DNA from: Actinomycetospora succinea
Lineage (GTDB): Bacteria > Actinomycetota > Actinomycetes > Mycobacteriales > Pseudonocardiaceae
Direction of reading: 5' to 3'
Assembly (NCBI RefSeq): GCF_004363095.1
Contig: NZ_SNYO01000005.1
Location: 124,001-188,000 of the forward strand
Length of the DNA stretch: 64,000 bases
The notes under the pieces were generated by a model, which was not told the origin of the DNA, made no database searches, and was given only the letters and a program-made list of their open reading frames with translations. Both the position numbers and the translations under genes were made by a program. Of this stretch, positions 18,267 to 26,748 are shown piece by piece; the first letter of the stretch is position 1; every line of letters starts with the position of its first letter.

Positions 18267-18923
18267 GTGAAGTTCCTCCGCCGCGGCACCGCCTCCTCCG
18301 AGTCCACCGACGCCTCCGTGTCGGACGCGACCGAGGAGCGTGAGTCCGTGGTGGTGGGCGAGCGCGTGCGCTCGCAGACGGCCGGCAAGGGCCGTCCGAC
18401 GCCGTCGCGCCGCGACGCGGAGGGCAAGAAGCGCGGCCCCGTGGCGCCCGCGCCGAAGACCCAGCGCGAGGCGATCAAGCGCGCCAAGTCGCTGCGCGGC
18501 AGCAAGGAGGAGCGCCGCAACGCCTCCGCCGACCGCCGCAAGCGGATGATGGCCGGCGACGACGCGGTGCTCATGCCCCGCGACCGCGGGCCCGCCCGGG
18601 CCTACGCGCGCGATCTCGTCGACGGCCGCCGCAACCTCATGGGCCTGTTCATGCCGCTCGCGGTGGTCATCTTCGCCACCGTGATCATCCCGGTGCCCGC
18701 CGTGCAGACCGCGGGCAGCCTGATCTGCCTGATCATGCTCGTGATGATGGCGCTCGAGGGCGTCCTGCTCGGCCGGCACGTGGTCTCGAAGGTGCGGGCG
18801 AAGTTCCCGGACGAGCAGGTCGGCGGGCTGTCGTACGGCTGGTACGCGTTCACCCGCGCCACCCAGATCCGCAAGCTGCGGATGCCGGCGCCGCGGGTCG
18901 CCCGCGGGACACAGGTGGCCTGA
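18267..18923 (+). CDS. DUF3043 membrane protein
   Basis: A 218-aa actinobacteria-specific protein (Rv2206 family). The first 110 residues are strongly basic and polar (RRDAEGKKRGP, KTQREAIKRAKSLRGSKEERRN). Then come two transmembrane helices (NLMGLFMPLAVVIFATVIIP and AGSLICLIMLVMMALEGVLLG) and a short basic C-terminus with YGWYAFTRATQIRKLRMP. Function is unknown. The GTG start at 18267 is set by the family N-terminus VKFLRRGT; only 45 bp separate it from the divergent glycerate kinase start. Its stop overlaps the start region of cobU, making it the first gene of a four-gene unit with the cobalamin genes. Confidence 0.88.
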   Translation: MKFLRRGTASSESTDASVSDATEERESVVVGERVRSQTAGKGRPTPSRRDAEGKKRGPVAPAPKTQREAIKRAKSLRGSKEERRNASADRRKRMMAGDDAVLMPRDRGPARAYARDLVDGRRNLMGLFMPLAVVIFATVIIPVPAVQTAGSLICLIMLVMMALEGVLLGRHVVSKVRAKFPDEQVGGLSYGWYAFTRATQIRKLRMPAPRVARGTQVA

Positions 18924-19447
18924 TCCCCCGGATCCTGGTCCTCGGCGGGACGCGCTCGGGCAAGTCCGCGTACGCCGAGGGGATGCTCGACGCCGACGCG
19001 CCGGGCCTCTACGTGGCGACGGCCCGCGGCGTCGACCCGGCGGTCGACCCCGAGTGGGCCGACCGCGTCGAGGTCCACCGCGCCCGCCGCCCCCGGCACT
19101 GGCGCACCGCCGAGGACGTCGACCTCCCCGCCCTGCTGGCCGGCGCGCCGTCCGAGCCGGTCCTCGTCGACGACCTCGCCACCTGGGTCACCGGCCTGCT
19201 CGACGACGCCGCCTGGGAGCGCGACGCGCCGTCCGTGGCGGCCGCGCGGGTCGACCTCGTCGCCGCCGTCGGCGGGTTCGCCGGGACGCTCGTGCTGGTG
19301 TCGGCCGAGGTCGGGCTCGGGGTCGTGCCCTCGACGAGCGCCGGGCGCCGCTTCCGCGACGAGCTGGGCGCGCTCAACCAGGAGCTCGCGGCCGTCTGTG
19401 ACGAGGTCTGGCTGCTCGTGGCCGGGGTGCCCCTCCGGCTGCGGTGA
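18920..19447 (+). CDS. cobU: Adenosylcobinamide kinase / phosphate guanylyltransferase, non-canonical start
   Basis: A protein of about 175 aa in the late cobalamin pathway. It phosphorylates adenosylcobinamide and transfers GMP. Motifs: P-loop LVLGGTRSGKSAYAE, YVATA, VEVHRARRPRHWRTAE with the guanylylated His region, LVDDLATWVTGLL, and VSAEVGLGVVPSTSAGRRFRDELGALNQ. No ATG, GTG or TTG occurs in frame ahead of the P-loop. The first in-frame ATG (18983) would delete it. The best candidate is CTG 18920, which overlaps the DUF3043 stop as CTGA, the same 4-bp overlap used by the next two genes. It ends in a GTGA overlap with cobT. Confidence 0.85.
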   Translation: MIPRILVLGGTRSGKSAYAEGMLDADAPGLYVATARGVDPAVDPEWADRVEVHRARRPRHWRTAEDVDLPALLAGAPSEPVLVDDLATWVTGLLDDAAWERDAPSVAAARVDLVAAVGGFAGTLVLVSAEVGLGVVPSTSAGRRFRDELGALNQELAAVCDEVWLLVAGVPLRLR

Positions 19448-20469
19448 GCCCGCTGGATACCGTCGACGGCGTGCAGCCCGCGACCTCGACCGCCTCGTCG
19501 AGCACCGTGGCGCCCCCGGACGAGACCGCCCGGCGCGAGGCGCTCGCGGCGCTGGCCGACGGGACCTACGGGCGCCTCGAGGAGCTCGCCGCCTGGCTCG
19601 CCGCCTGCCAGGGCCGTGCGCCGGCCCGCGCGCCGCGCCGGGTGCGGGCGGTGCTGTTCGCGGCCGACCACGGGATCGCCGCCGCCGGGGTGTCCGCCCA
19701 CGCGCCGTCCGAGACCGCGGCCCGGGTCGCCGCCGTGCGTGACGGGTCGGCGCCGGTCTGCCGCTTCGCCGAGACGGCGGGGGCCGGGCTGCGGGTCGTC
19801 GACGTGGGCCTCGCCGCACCCGCCGCCGGGGACGCCCGCGACGACCGGGCCGTCGTGCGGGGCGGCGGTCGCCTCGACGTCGAGGACGTGCTGACCGAGG
19901 AGCAGGCCGCCGCCGCGGTCCGGGCCGGCCGCGAGGTGGCCGACGAGGAGGTCGACGAGGGCGCCGACCTGCTCGTCGTCGGCGAGCTGGCCGTCGGCGT
20001 CAGCACCCCGACCGCCGTGCTCGCCGCGTCGATGACCGGCCGCGAGCCGGTGGCCGCGGTGGGGCGCGGCAGCGGGATCGACGACCGGGTCTGGATGGTG
20101 AAGGCCGCCGCGGTGCGCGACGGCCTGTGGCGCGCCCGCTCCGTGCGGCGCGACCCGCAGGGCCTCCTGCGCGTGACCGGCGGGGCGGACCTCGCGGCGC
20201 TCGTCGGCTTCCTCGCCCAGGCCGCGCGCCGGCGCACTCCCGTGGTGCTCGACGGCGCCGCGACGTCCGTGGCCGCGCTGCTCGCCGACACCGAGGCACC
20301 CGGCGCCCGCGCCTGGTGGGTCGCGGGATCGCGGTGCACCGAGCCCGCGCAGGCGCTCGCGCTCGACGTCCTGGGCCTCGACCCGCTGCTCGACCTGCAG
20401 ATGCGGGCCGGTCAGGGCACGGGCGCGCTCACGGCGGTCGGTCTGGTGCGCGCGGCCGTCTCCGTGTGA
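19444..20469 (+). CDS. cobT: Nicotinate-nucleotide-dimethylbenzimidazole phosphoribosyltransferase
   Basis: A 341-aa enzyme that makes alpha-ribazole phosphate for the lower ligand of cobalamin. Family features: VRAVLFAADHGIAAAGVSAH, LLVVGELAVGVSTPTAVL, GRGSGIDDRVWMVK and VVLDGAATSVAAL. In the catalytic C-terminal motif the family normally has GEG(T/S)GA; here residue 324 is Gln (AGQGTGAL). The Glu at that place is the general base in the Salmonella enzyme, so activity may be reduced or rely on another residue. GTG 19444 overlaps the cobU stop, and the gene ends in a GTGA overlap with cobS. The orthologue is Rv2207. Confidence 0.92.
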   Translation: MSPLDTVDGVQPATSTASSSTVAPPDETARREALAALADGTYGRLEELAAWLAACQGRAPARAPRRVRAVLFAADHGIAAAGVSAHAPSETAARVAAVRDGSAPVCRFAETAGAGLRVVDVGLAAPAAGDARDDRAVVRGGGRLDVEDVLTEEQAAAAVRAGREVADEEVDEGADLLVVGELAVGVSTPTAVLAASMTGREPVAAVGRGSGIDDRVWMVKAAAVRDGLWRARSVRRDPQGLLRVTGGADLAALVGFLAQAARRRTPVVLDGAATSVAALLADTEAPGARAWWVAGSRCTEPAQALALDVLGLDPLLDLQMRAGQGTGALTAVGLVRAAVSV

Positions 20470-21221
20470 GCACCGTCCGCGCCGGTCTGGCGCTCGCGGT
20501 CGCCATGTTCACGGTCGTCCCGGCGCGCGAGTCGCGGATCGACCGGCCGGCGGCGGGCGTCGCGCTGGCCGTGGTGCCGCTGGTCGGCGTGGTGCTGGGC
20601 GCGCTGCTCGGGGCGGCGGCGACCGGGCTCGTCGTCCTCGGGGCACCGGGCCTGCTCGGGGGCCTCGTGGCCGTGGGGCTGGGCGCGCTGGCCACCCGCG
20701 GCCTGCACCTCGACGGGCTCGCCGACCTCGCCGACGGCCTCGGCAGCCACGGCGACGCCGCCCGCACGCTGGCGGTGATGCGCGACCCGGGCACCGGGGC
20801 GTTCGCGGTGGTGTGGCTGGTGATCGTGCTCGGCGTGCAGGCGACCGCGGTCGGCGCGCTGGCGGAGCGGGGCCTGCCTGCCGCGGTCGTGGGCGGCGCG
20901 CTCGCCCTGGGTCTCGGGCGCGCGGCGTTCGCGTGGATCGCGCGCCGCGGCGTGCCGGCGGCGTCGCCCGACGGCCTCGGCGCGCTCGTCGCGGGGACCC
21001 AGCCGGCGTGGGTGGCGCCGGCGTGGACCGTGGTGCTGGCGGCGGCCGCGTTCCCGGTGCTGGGCTGGCGCGCGCCGGTCGCGGCCCTGCTCGCCGCCGT
21101 CGTCGTCGTCCTCGTGACGGCCCACGCGCGCCGGCGCCTCGGCGGCGTGTCCGGCGACGTGTTCGGCGCGTGCGCGGAGCTCGCCGCGACGGCCGCGCTG
21201 ATCGTCCTGGCGACCGACTGA
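20466..21221 (+). CDS. cobS: Cobalamin synthase (adenosylcobinamide-GDP ribazoletransferase)
   Basis: A 251-aa integral membrane enzyme joining adenosylcobinamide-GDP to alpha-ribazole. The motif TRGLHLDGLADLADGLGS and the C-terminal LGGVSGDVFGACAELAATAAL are diagnostic; five to six hydrophobic helices are visible. GTG 20466 overlaps the cobT stop (GTGA). The three cob genes thus form a tightly coupled cassette following DUF3043. No cobalamin riboswitch is visible ahead of the unit, and none would fit between the coupled genes. A 16-bp-stem terminator starts 5 bp after the stop. In M. tuberculosis cobT and cobS sit here (Rv2207-Rv2208) but cobU is elsewhere. Confidence 0.93.
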   Translation: MSTVRAGLALAVAMFTVVPARESRIDRPAAGVALAVVPLVGVVLGALLGAAATGLVVLGAPGLLGGLVAVGLGALATRGLHLDGLADLADGLGSHGDAARTLAVMRDPGTGAFAVVWLVIVLGVQATAVGALAERGLPAAVVGGALALGLGRAAFAWIARRGVPAASPDGLGALVAGTQPAWVAPAWTVVLAAAAFPVLGWRAPVAALLAAVVVVLVTAHARRRLGGVSGDVFGACAELAATAALIVLATD

Positions 21222-21225
21222 ACGG

Positions 21226-21274
21226 GGTTACTGGCTGGTATGCCTCGCTGACCGAGAGATACCAGCCAGTAACC
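21226..21274. terminator. Bidirectional hairpin between cobS and ilvE
   Basis: Perfect 16-bp stem GGTTACTGGCTGGTAT (21226-21241) with its complement at 21259-21274. The 17-nt loop can itself pair CTCG with CGAG. It lies between convergent stop codons and has a lower GC content than its surroundings. Confidence 0.9.
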
Positions 21275-21285
21275 GGCCTTGACGG

Positions 21286-22386
21286 TCAGGCGAGCTTCGT
21301 CATCCACCCGCGCGGGTCGGGAGCCGCGCCGCGCTGGATGGCGGTGAGGCGGTCGCGCAGGCGGTGGGTCATCGGGCCGGGCGTGCCGTCGCCGATGTCG
21401 TAGCCGCCGCCCTCGTGCTTCACCGTGCCGACCGGCGTGATCACCGCGGCCGTGCCGCACGCGAACACCTCGGTGAGCGTGCCGGCGGCGACCTCCTTCT
21501 CCACCTCCTCGGTGGAGATGCGGCGCTCGGAGACCGTGGCGCCCTCCTCGGCGGCCAGCTCGAGCAGCGAGCGGCGGGTGACGCCGGGCAGCAGCGAGCC
21601 GGTGAGCTCCGGGGTCACGACCTCGACCGCGCCCGACGAGTCGGTGAACACGAAGAAGAGGTTCATGCCCCCCATCTCCTCGATCCACCGGTGCTCGAGC
21701 GCGTCGAGCCACACGACCTGGTCGCAGCCCTGCGCCGACGCCTGGGCCTGCGCGGCGAGCGAGGCCGCGTAGTTGCCGCCGCACTTCGCCTCGCCGGTGC
21801 CGCCGGGCACCGCGCGCACGTAGTCGGTGGACAGCCACACGGTGACCGGGGCCAGGCCGCGCGGGAAGTAGGCGCCCGCGGGCGAGGCGATGAGCAGGTA
21901 GAGGTACTCCTCGCTGGGCCGCACGCCGAGACCCGTCGACGAGCCGATCATGAACGGCCGCAGGTACAGCGCGTCCTCGCCGCCCGCCTCCGGGACCCAG
22001 CGGTGGTCGACCGCGATGAGCTCCTCCAGCGAGCCGAGGAACAGGTCCTCGGGCAGCGGGGGCATCGCGAGGCGCTCGGCCGACCGGGCCATCCGCTGCG
22101 CGTTGGCCGCCGGGCGGAAGGCGTGCACCGAGTCGTCGGCCCAGCGGTACGCCTTCAGGCCCTCGAAGATCGTCTGGCTGTAGTGCAGCACGACCGCGGC
22201 GGGGTCCATGGACAGCGGGGCGTACGGCCCGACGGTGGCGTCGTGCCAGCCGCGGGCGGCGTCCCAGGAGATCGTGACCATGTGGTCGGTGAAGAACTTC
22301 CCGAACCCGGGCGCGGCCAGTACCTCCGCCACACGCTCCGCGGACGCCGGGGCGGGGTGCGGGGTGTGGGCGAAGGTCGTACTCAT
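21286..22386 (-). CDS. ilvE: Branched-chain amino acid aminotransferase
   Basis: A 366-aa fold-type IV PLP enzyme for the last step of Val, Leu and Ile synthesis. The PLP lysine is Lys201 in [18 protein letters not shown]; other blocks are [37 protein letters not shown] and [12 protein letters not shown]. Length and start (ATG 22386) fit the family. The start overlaps the stop of the upstream PLP lyase gene (ATGA), so both are made from one transcript. The orthologue Rv2210c keeps this position. Convergent with cobS across a strong terminator. Confidence 0.95.
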   Translation of the reverse strand: MSTTFAHTPHPAPASAERVAEVLAAPGFGKFFTDHMVTISWDAARGWHDATVGPYAPLSMDPAAVVLHYSQTIFEGLKAYRWADDSVHAFRPAANAQRMARSAERLAMPPLPEDLFLGSLEELIAVDHRWVPEAGGEDALYLRPFMIGSSTGLGVRPSEEYLYLLIASPAGAYFPRGLAPVTVWLSTDYVRAVPGGTGEAKCGGNYAASLAAQAQASAQGCDQVVWLDALEHRWIEEMGGMNLFFVFTDSSGAVEVVTPELTGSLLPGVTRRSLLELAAEEGATVSERRISTEEVEKEVAAGTLTEVFACGTAAVITPVGTVKHEGGGYDIGDGTPGPMTHRLRDRLTAIQRGAAPDPRGWMTKLA

Positions 22387-23744
22387 GCGCTCAGCGTAGA
22401 CGTTCGGGGAAGGCCGAGGGCCGCGCGTGTCAGGAGACCGGTCACCCGCCCGTCACGCACCACCCAGGCCGCCTCGGAGTCCCCGACGATCGCGCGCGCG
22501 GCCTCGATCCCCTCCCCCGCGCCGACGCTCGGCGCCACCGGGCGGACGTGGTCGGCGACGGCGTCGTCGGCGGGCAGACCCTCGAGGTCACGGGCCGTGA
22601 GCGCGCCGAGGATCTCCGACGGCGCGGCGGCGCCGGCGTCGCGGTCGTGGGACACCGGCACCGGGCCGGGGACGCCGTCGAGAACCTCGCGGGCGCGCGC
22701 CACCGTCCACGACGCGCGCAGCACCGGCAGGTCGACCGCCAGCTCGCCGACCGACCCCGGCTCCTCCTCGGTGAACCCGAGCCGGCGCAGCCACCCGTCG
22801 TCGAAGTACTTCGAGAGGTAGGCCCGCCCGGAGTCCGGCGCGATGACCACGACGACGTCGTCGGGACCGAGGTCGCGGGCGACCTGCAGCGCCCCGGCCA
22901 CGGCCGTCGCCGACGACCCGCCCAGCAGCAGGCCCTCCTCGCGGGCCAGGCGGCGGGCGGTGACCATGGTCGTGCGGTCGTCCACGCGCACGATCTCGTC
23001 GGCGACCGAGCGTTCCCAGTTGGCGGGCCACGGGTCGTCGACGGTGGCGGGGTGGCGGTAGTGCCCGATCGCCTCGACGTAGTACGGGCTGCCGTCCCCG
23101 CCGCCGTAGGCCGAGGTCGCGGGGTCGACGCCGACCACCCGCACCGGGCCGCGTTCCTTGAGCGCCGACCCCGTGCCCGAGATCGTGCCGCCGGTGCCGA
23201 TGCCGGCGACGAGGTGGGTGACCGCCCCGCCGGTCTGCTCCCAGATCTCGGGTGCGGTGGTGTCGCGGTGGGCCTGCGGGTTGGCGGCGTTGCCGTACTG
23301 GTCGGCGAGCCAGCCGCCGGGGATCTCCGCGGCGACGGTCGCGGCCAGGTTGATCACGTGCCGCGGGTCGTCGCGCGGGAGCCCGCCCGGGGTCAGGCGC
23401 ACCTCGGCCCCGTAGGCCCGCAGGGCGGCGATCTTCTCGGCGGCGGTGGTGTCCGGGACGACGATCACCGTCCGGTACCCGAGCACCCCGCCGACCAGCG
23501 CGAGCCCGATCCCGGTGTTGCCCGACGTCCCCTCGACGATCACCCCGCCCGGCGCCAGCGCCCCGGACCGCTCGGCCGCGCGCACCATCGCCAGCGCCGC
23601 GCGGTCCTTCACGCTGCCGCCGGCGTTCTGCCACTCGGCCTTGAGGTAGATGCGCGGGGCCAGCCCGTCGCTCACCCGCCGCAGGCGGATCAGCGGGGTC
23701 GCCCCGATCGCGTCGAGCACCGACTCGTGCACCGCACCGGACAC
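22383..23744 (-). CDS. Cystathionine beta-synthase-like PLP enzyme
   Basis: A 453-aa fold-type II PLP enzyme. Lys46 in [10 protein letters not shown] is the PLP lysine; [14 protein letters not shown] and [13 protein letters not shown] bind the cofactor phosphate and substrate. The catalytic core (about residues 1-320) is joined to about 130 further residues arranged like two degenerate CBS domains ([14 protein letters not shown] and [18 protein letters not shown]), as in cystathionine beta-synthases. It could make cystathionine from serine and homocysteine or act as a cysteine synthase. It shares a 4-bp overlap with ilvE. A distinct gene from the Rv2210c neighbourhood of mycobacteria, so it is a local addition. 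Confidence 0.85.
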   Translation of the reverse strand: MSGAVHESVLDAIGATPLIRLRRVSDGLAPRIYLKAEWQNAGGSVKDRAALAMVRAAERSGALAPGGVIVEGTSGNTGIGLALVGGVLGYRTVIVVPDTTAAEKIAALRAYGAEVRLTPGGLPRDDPRHVINLAATVAAEIPGGWLADQYGNAANPQAHRDTTAPEIWEQTGGAVTHLVAGIGTGGTISGTGSALKERGPVRVVGVDPATSAYGGGDGSPYYVEAIGHYRHPATVDDPWPANWERSVADEIVRVDDRTTMVTARRLAREEGLLLGGSSATAVAGALQVARDLGPDDVVVVIAPDSGRAYLSKYFDDGWLRRLGFTEEEPGSVGELAVDLPVLRASWTVARAREVLDGVPGPVPVSHDRDAGAAAPSEILGALTARDLEGLPADDAVADHVRPVAPSVGAGEGIEAARAIVGDSEAAWVVRDGRVTGLLTRAALGLPRTSTLSA

Positions 23745-23773
23745 GAGTCGTGTCTACACGTCAGGATGGCGTC

Positions 23774-24433
23774 GTGACGTTCCCGGGCTTCGGCGAGGCG
23801 GTCGTCGACTTCTACGAGGGCCTCGAGGCCGACAACACGAAGGCGTACTGGACCGACAACAAGGCGGTCTACGACGAGCAGGTGCGCGCACCGATGGTCG
23901 CGCTGCTCGCCGACCTCGAGCCGGAGTTCGGCGCGGGCAAGGTGTTCCGCCCCTACCGCGACGTGCGGTTCGCGGCCGACAAGACGCCGTACAAGGTGCA
24001 GTGCGGGGCCACGGCGGGCCCGCACTACGTCCAGGTCTCCGCCGACGGGCTGATGGCGGCCGGCGGCTACTACCGGATGACCTCGGCGCAGGTCGCGCGC
24101 TACCGGGCGGCCGTGGACGACGACCGGCACGGCCCGGCGCTCGAGGAGATCGTCGAGGGCCTGCGCTCCGAGGGGTTCACGGTCGGCGGCGAGCAGCTCA
24201 AGTCCCGCCCGCGCGGCGTCGACCCCGACCACCCGCGCCTCGGGCTCCTGCGCCACAAGAGCCTCTTCGCCTGGTGCTCCTGGCCGCCGTCGGACGAGCT
24301 GCACGAGCCCGGGCTCGCCGACCGCGTCGCGACGACCTGGCGCCGCCTCGCGCCGCTCGGGCAGTGGCTCGACGACCACGTCGGCGTCGACCTCGACGAC
24401 GCCGCCGAGCGCCCGGGCGGCCGGCGCCGCTGA
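23774..24433 (+). CDS. DUF2461 family protein
   Basis: A 219-aa protein of the DUF2461/TIGR02453 family: the hallmark FYEGLEADNTKAYWTDNKAVYDEQVRAPM, then FRPYRDVRFAADKTPYKVQ and a GGYYRMTSAQVARYR segment. Function is unknown across bacteria and fungi. GTG 23774 is preferred because the domain begins immediately (TFPGFGEAV) and AGGATGG is upstream; an alternative GTG at 23750 lies only 5 bp from the divergent PLP-lyase start. It appears to be a single-gene unit, with 40 bp to the next gene on the same strand. Confidence 0.88.
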   Translation: MTFPGFGEAVVDFYEGLEADNTKAYWTDNKAVYDEQVRAPMVALLADLEPEFGAGKVFRPYRDVRFAADKTPYKVQCGATAGPHYVQVSADGLMAAGGYYRMTSAQVARYRAAVDDDRHGPALEEIVEGLRSEGFTVGGEQLKSRPRGVDPDHPRLGLLRHKSLFAWCSWPPSDELHEPGLADRVATTWRRLAPLGQWLDDHVGVDLDDAAERPGGRRR

Positions 24434-24473
24434 CTCACCGTCACCACGCCCCGGCGCGCCTAGCCTGATCTCC

Positions 24474-25052
24474 GTGCAGGCGAGGACCCGGGTGGCCGTC
24501 GGGACGGGCGTGCTGCTGGTCCTCGCGCTGCTCGCCGGGGTCCTCTGGTGGGCGGCGTCGGAACGCGTGCCCCGCGCGCTGTGGGAGGTCGTCGACCCAC
24601 CGCCACCGGAGCCGTGCAGCGAGAGCGACCCGACGACGTCCGGCTGCCTGACCCCGACGGCCCTGCGCGTGCACGACGCGGCCGTCGCCCGCTTCGGCGC
24701 CCCGGGCCGCGACGCCCCGATCCGCTCGATCACGTGCTGGTCCGAGCACGCCTGGAACCCCTCGAGCGACCACCCGCACGGACGCGCCTGCGACTTCTTC
24801 CCCGCCCGGTCCGGGCAGTTCCCGCAGGGTGACGACCTCGCCGCCGGGTGGGCCGTGGCGCACTGGCTGCGGGCGGACGCCCAGCAGCTCGACGTCCGCT
24901 ACGTCATCTGGCAGGGCCGCATCTGGTACCGCGGGAGCTCCGACGCGGCCGACGGCTGGGGCCGGCCCTACCGGGGCGGTGGCGTGTACGACCCGGAGGA
25001 CGCCACCGGCGGGCACTACGACCACGTGCACGTCAGCGTGGGGCGCTCATGA
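24474..25052 (+). CDS. Membrane-anchored LAS-type zinc peptidase-like protein
   Basis: A 192-aa protein. An N-terminal hydrophobic segment (VGTGVLLVLALLAGVLWWAA) serves as signal or anchor. The exported domain has the metal site of LAS enzymes (lysostaphin, D-Ala-D-Ala metallopeptidases, Sonic hedgehog): His100 and Asp107 in SDHPHGRACDFF, and His184-Val-His186 in HYDHVHVSV. Extra cysteines (48, 58, 88, 106) could form disulfides. The arrangement resembles the ARB-07466-like C-terminal domain found on many actinobacterial wall enzymes. Role in peptidoglycan processing is likely but inferred. Its TGA overlaps the stop of the convergent cupin gene within the palindrome TCATGA. Confidence 0.82.
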   Translation: MQARTRVAVGTGVLLVLALLAGVLWWAASERVPRALWEVVDPPPPEPCSESDPTTSGCLTPTALRVHDAAVARFGAPGRDAPIRSITCWSEHAWNPSSDHPHGRACDFFPARSGQFPQGDDLAAGWAVAHWLRADAQQLDVRYVIWQGRIWYRGSSDAADGWGRPYRGGGVYDPEDATGGHYDHVHVSVGRS

Positions 25053-25559
25053 CGGGATCGGGCCGCTCTCCCAGTCGCGCAGGTTGACCTGGTCGCACTC
25101 GAGGGCGAACTCGTCGATCTCCTCCGGCGACGCGCCGCGGGCGAAGCGTTCGGCGAGGCCCCGGAAGTAGTGCTCGCGCGGGTACCGGGAGGCGGGCGAC
25201 CCGGGCACGAAGAGGATGAGGAACCGGGCCCGCTCGTCGCCGACCGCCGTGAACGCGTGCACGCCGTTGACCGGCACGTGGGCGAAGTCGCCGCTGCCCA
25301 GCACCTGCCACTCCCGCCCGCTCATCACGCCGAGGCGCCCGGAGATCACCCAGAACGCCTCGCTGAACCCGGTGTGGAAGTGCGGGACGGCGCCCATCCG
25401 CCCGGGTTCCGCGGCGCTCTCGAACAGCCCGTAGCCGCCGCCCGTGACGTCGCCGGGCGCCAGGAAGATCGCCGGGCCGGCCTGCTCGGCCTCGGAACGG
25501 AAGCGGAAGACGCCGGGGTCGGAGGCGGGGATCCCGGGACTCTCCGTGGGGAAGCTCAC
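25047..25559 (-). CDS. Single-domain cupin protein
   Basis: A 170-aa cupin. The metal-binding motif 1 is [24 protein letters not shown] and motif 2 is [15 protein letters not shown], providing three His and one Glu. The C-terminal 40 residues ([17 protein letters not shown]) form helices. Such proteins range from dioxygenases to small-molecule sensors; substrate cannot be deduced. It lies directly upstream of gcvT on the same strand, with 10 bp between the gcvT stop codon and nothing in between other than its own start, so read order is gcvT then cupin. It overlaps the convergent peptidase gene by 6 bp. Confidence 0.82.
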   Translation of the reverse strand: MSFPTESPGIPASDPGVFRFRSEAEQAGPAIFLAPGDVTGGGYGLFESAAEPGRMGAVPHFHTGFSEAFWVISGRLGVMSGREWQVLGSGDFAHVPVNGVHAFTAVGDERARFLILFVPGSPASRYPREHYFRGLAERFARGASPEEIDEFALECDQVNLRDWESGPIPS

Positions 25560-25569
25560 CCCCGCATCC

Positions 25570-26685
25570 TCACCGCACGTGCGAGGCCACGAAAGGCGGC
25601 TTCACGATCTCGCACTCGAGCGCCCGGCCGCGCACGTCGATCGCCACGACGTCGCCCTCGTCGAGGCCCGCGGCGGTGTCGAGCAGGGCGAGCGCGATGC
25701 CGGTCTTCAGCGTCGGCGAGAAGGTGCCGGAGGTGGTCTCCCCGACGACGTCGTCGCCACGACGGACGGTCATGTGCCCACGCGGCACCCCGCGCCCGGT
25801 GGCCCGCAGGCCCCACGACCGGCGCCGCGGCCCGGCCTCGCGCTCGGCGGCCAGCGCCTCGCGGCCCCAGAACGCGTCCTTCTTCCAGCCGATCGCGAAC
25901 CCGCACCGCGCCTGGAGCGGCGTGATGTCCGGGCCCAGGTCCTGGCCGTGCAGCGGGAGGCCGGCCTCGGTGCGCAGCGTGTCGCGCGCGCCGAGCCCGG
26001 CGGGCAGGCCGCCCTGCTCGCCGACCGCCGCGGCCAGCGCGTCCCACAGCTCCCCGGCGCCGTCGGCCGGGGCGATCAGCTCGTAGCCCCGCTCGCCGGT
26101 GTAGCCCGTGCGGCAGACGCGCACCGGGCGACCGGACCACTCCGCGTCGACGAAGGACATGTAGTCCTGGTCCACCGGGAGACCCACGGCCGTGAGGACC
26201 TCCGGCGACCGCGGCCCCTGCACCGCCAGCACCACGTGCGCCTCGTGCTCGTCGGCGACCGTGATCCCGTCCGGCGCGACCGCGGTGAGCTGCCGGCCGA
26301 CGCCCGCCGAGTTGGCGGCGTTCGGGACGGCGAACACCTCGTCGGCGCCGACGAGGTAGAGGATGAGGTCGTCGACGACGCCGCCGTCCTCCGCGCAGCA
26401 CAGCGTGTACTGCGCCTGGCCCGGGCCGATGCGCGAGAGGTCGTTGGTGAGGCACCGGTCGACGAACGCCGCCGCGGCCGGGCCGCTGATGCGCACCTTG
26501 CCGAGGTGGCTCACGTCGAACAGGCCGACGGCCTCCCGGGTGGCCGTGTGCTCGGCCACCGTCCCCGAGTACTGGACGGGCATCTCCCACCCGCCGAAGG
26601 GCGCGAAGGAGGCGCCGAGGGCGACGTGGTGATCGTGCAGCGGGCTGCGCCTGGAGTCGGTCACGGTGTCGGACACCCGCGGCAC
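25570..26685 (-). CDS. gcvT: Glycine cleavage system T-protein (aminomethyltransferase)
   Basis: A 371-aa tetrahydrofolate-dependent enzyme releasing ammonia from the aminomethyl-lipoyl H-protein. Signature blocks: [32 protein letters not shown], the folate/catalytic region [19 protein letters not shown] and [21 protein letters not shown] 26685 is the longest start; GTG 26676 (VSDTVTDS) is equally plausible. The other gcv genes are not in the window. It is placed as in M. tuberculosis (Rv2211c) and sits back to back with pepA. The link to the lipoate genes downstream (sucB, lipB, lipA) is functional, because the glycine cleavage H-protein also requires lipoylation. Confidence 0.95.
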   Translation of the reverse strand: MPRVSDTVTDSRRSPLHDHHVALGASFAPFGGWEMPVQYSGTVAEHTATREAVGLFDVSHLGKVRISGPAAAAFVDRCLTNDLSRIGPGQAQYTLCCAEDGGVVDDLILYLVGADEVFAVPNAANSAGVGRQLTAVAPDGITVADEHEAHVVLAVQGPRSPEVLTAVGLPVDQDYMSFVDAEWSGRPVRVCRTGYTGERGYELIAPADGAGELWDALAAAVGEQGGLPAGLGARDTLRTEAGLPLHGQDLGPDITPLQARCGFAIGWKKDAFWGREALAAEREAGPRRRSWGLRATGRGVPRGHMTVRRGDDVVGETTSGTFSPTLKTGIALALLDTAAGLDEGDVVAIDVRGRALECEIVKPPFVASHVR

Positions 26686-26748
26686 GGTAACCGAGCGCGT
26701 CCGGTCCTAGCATGTGATCGACACCGCCGACCTGGGGAGAGACCGCAC

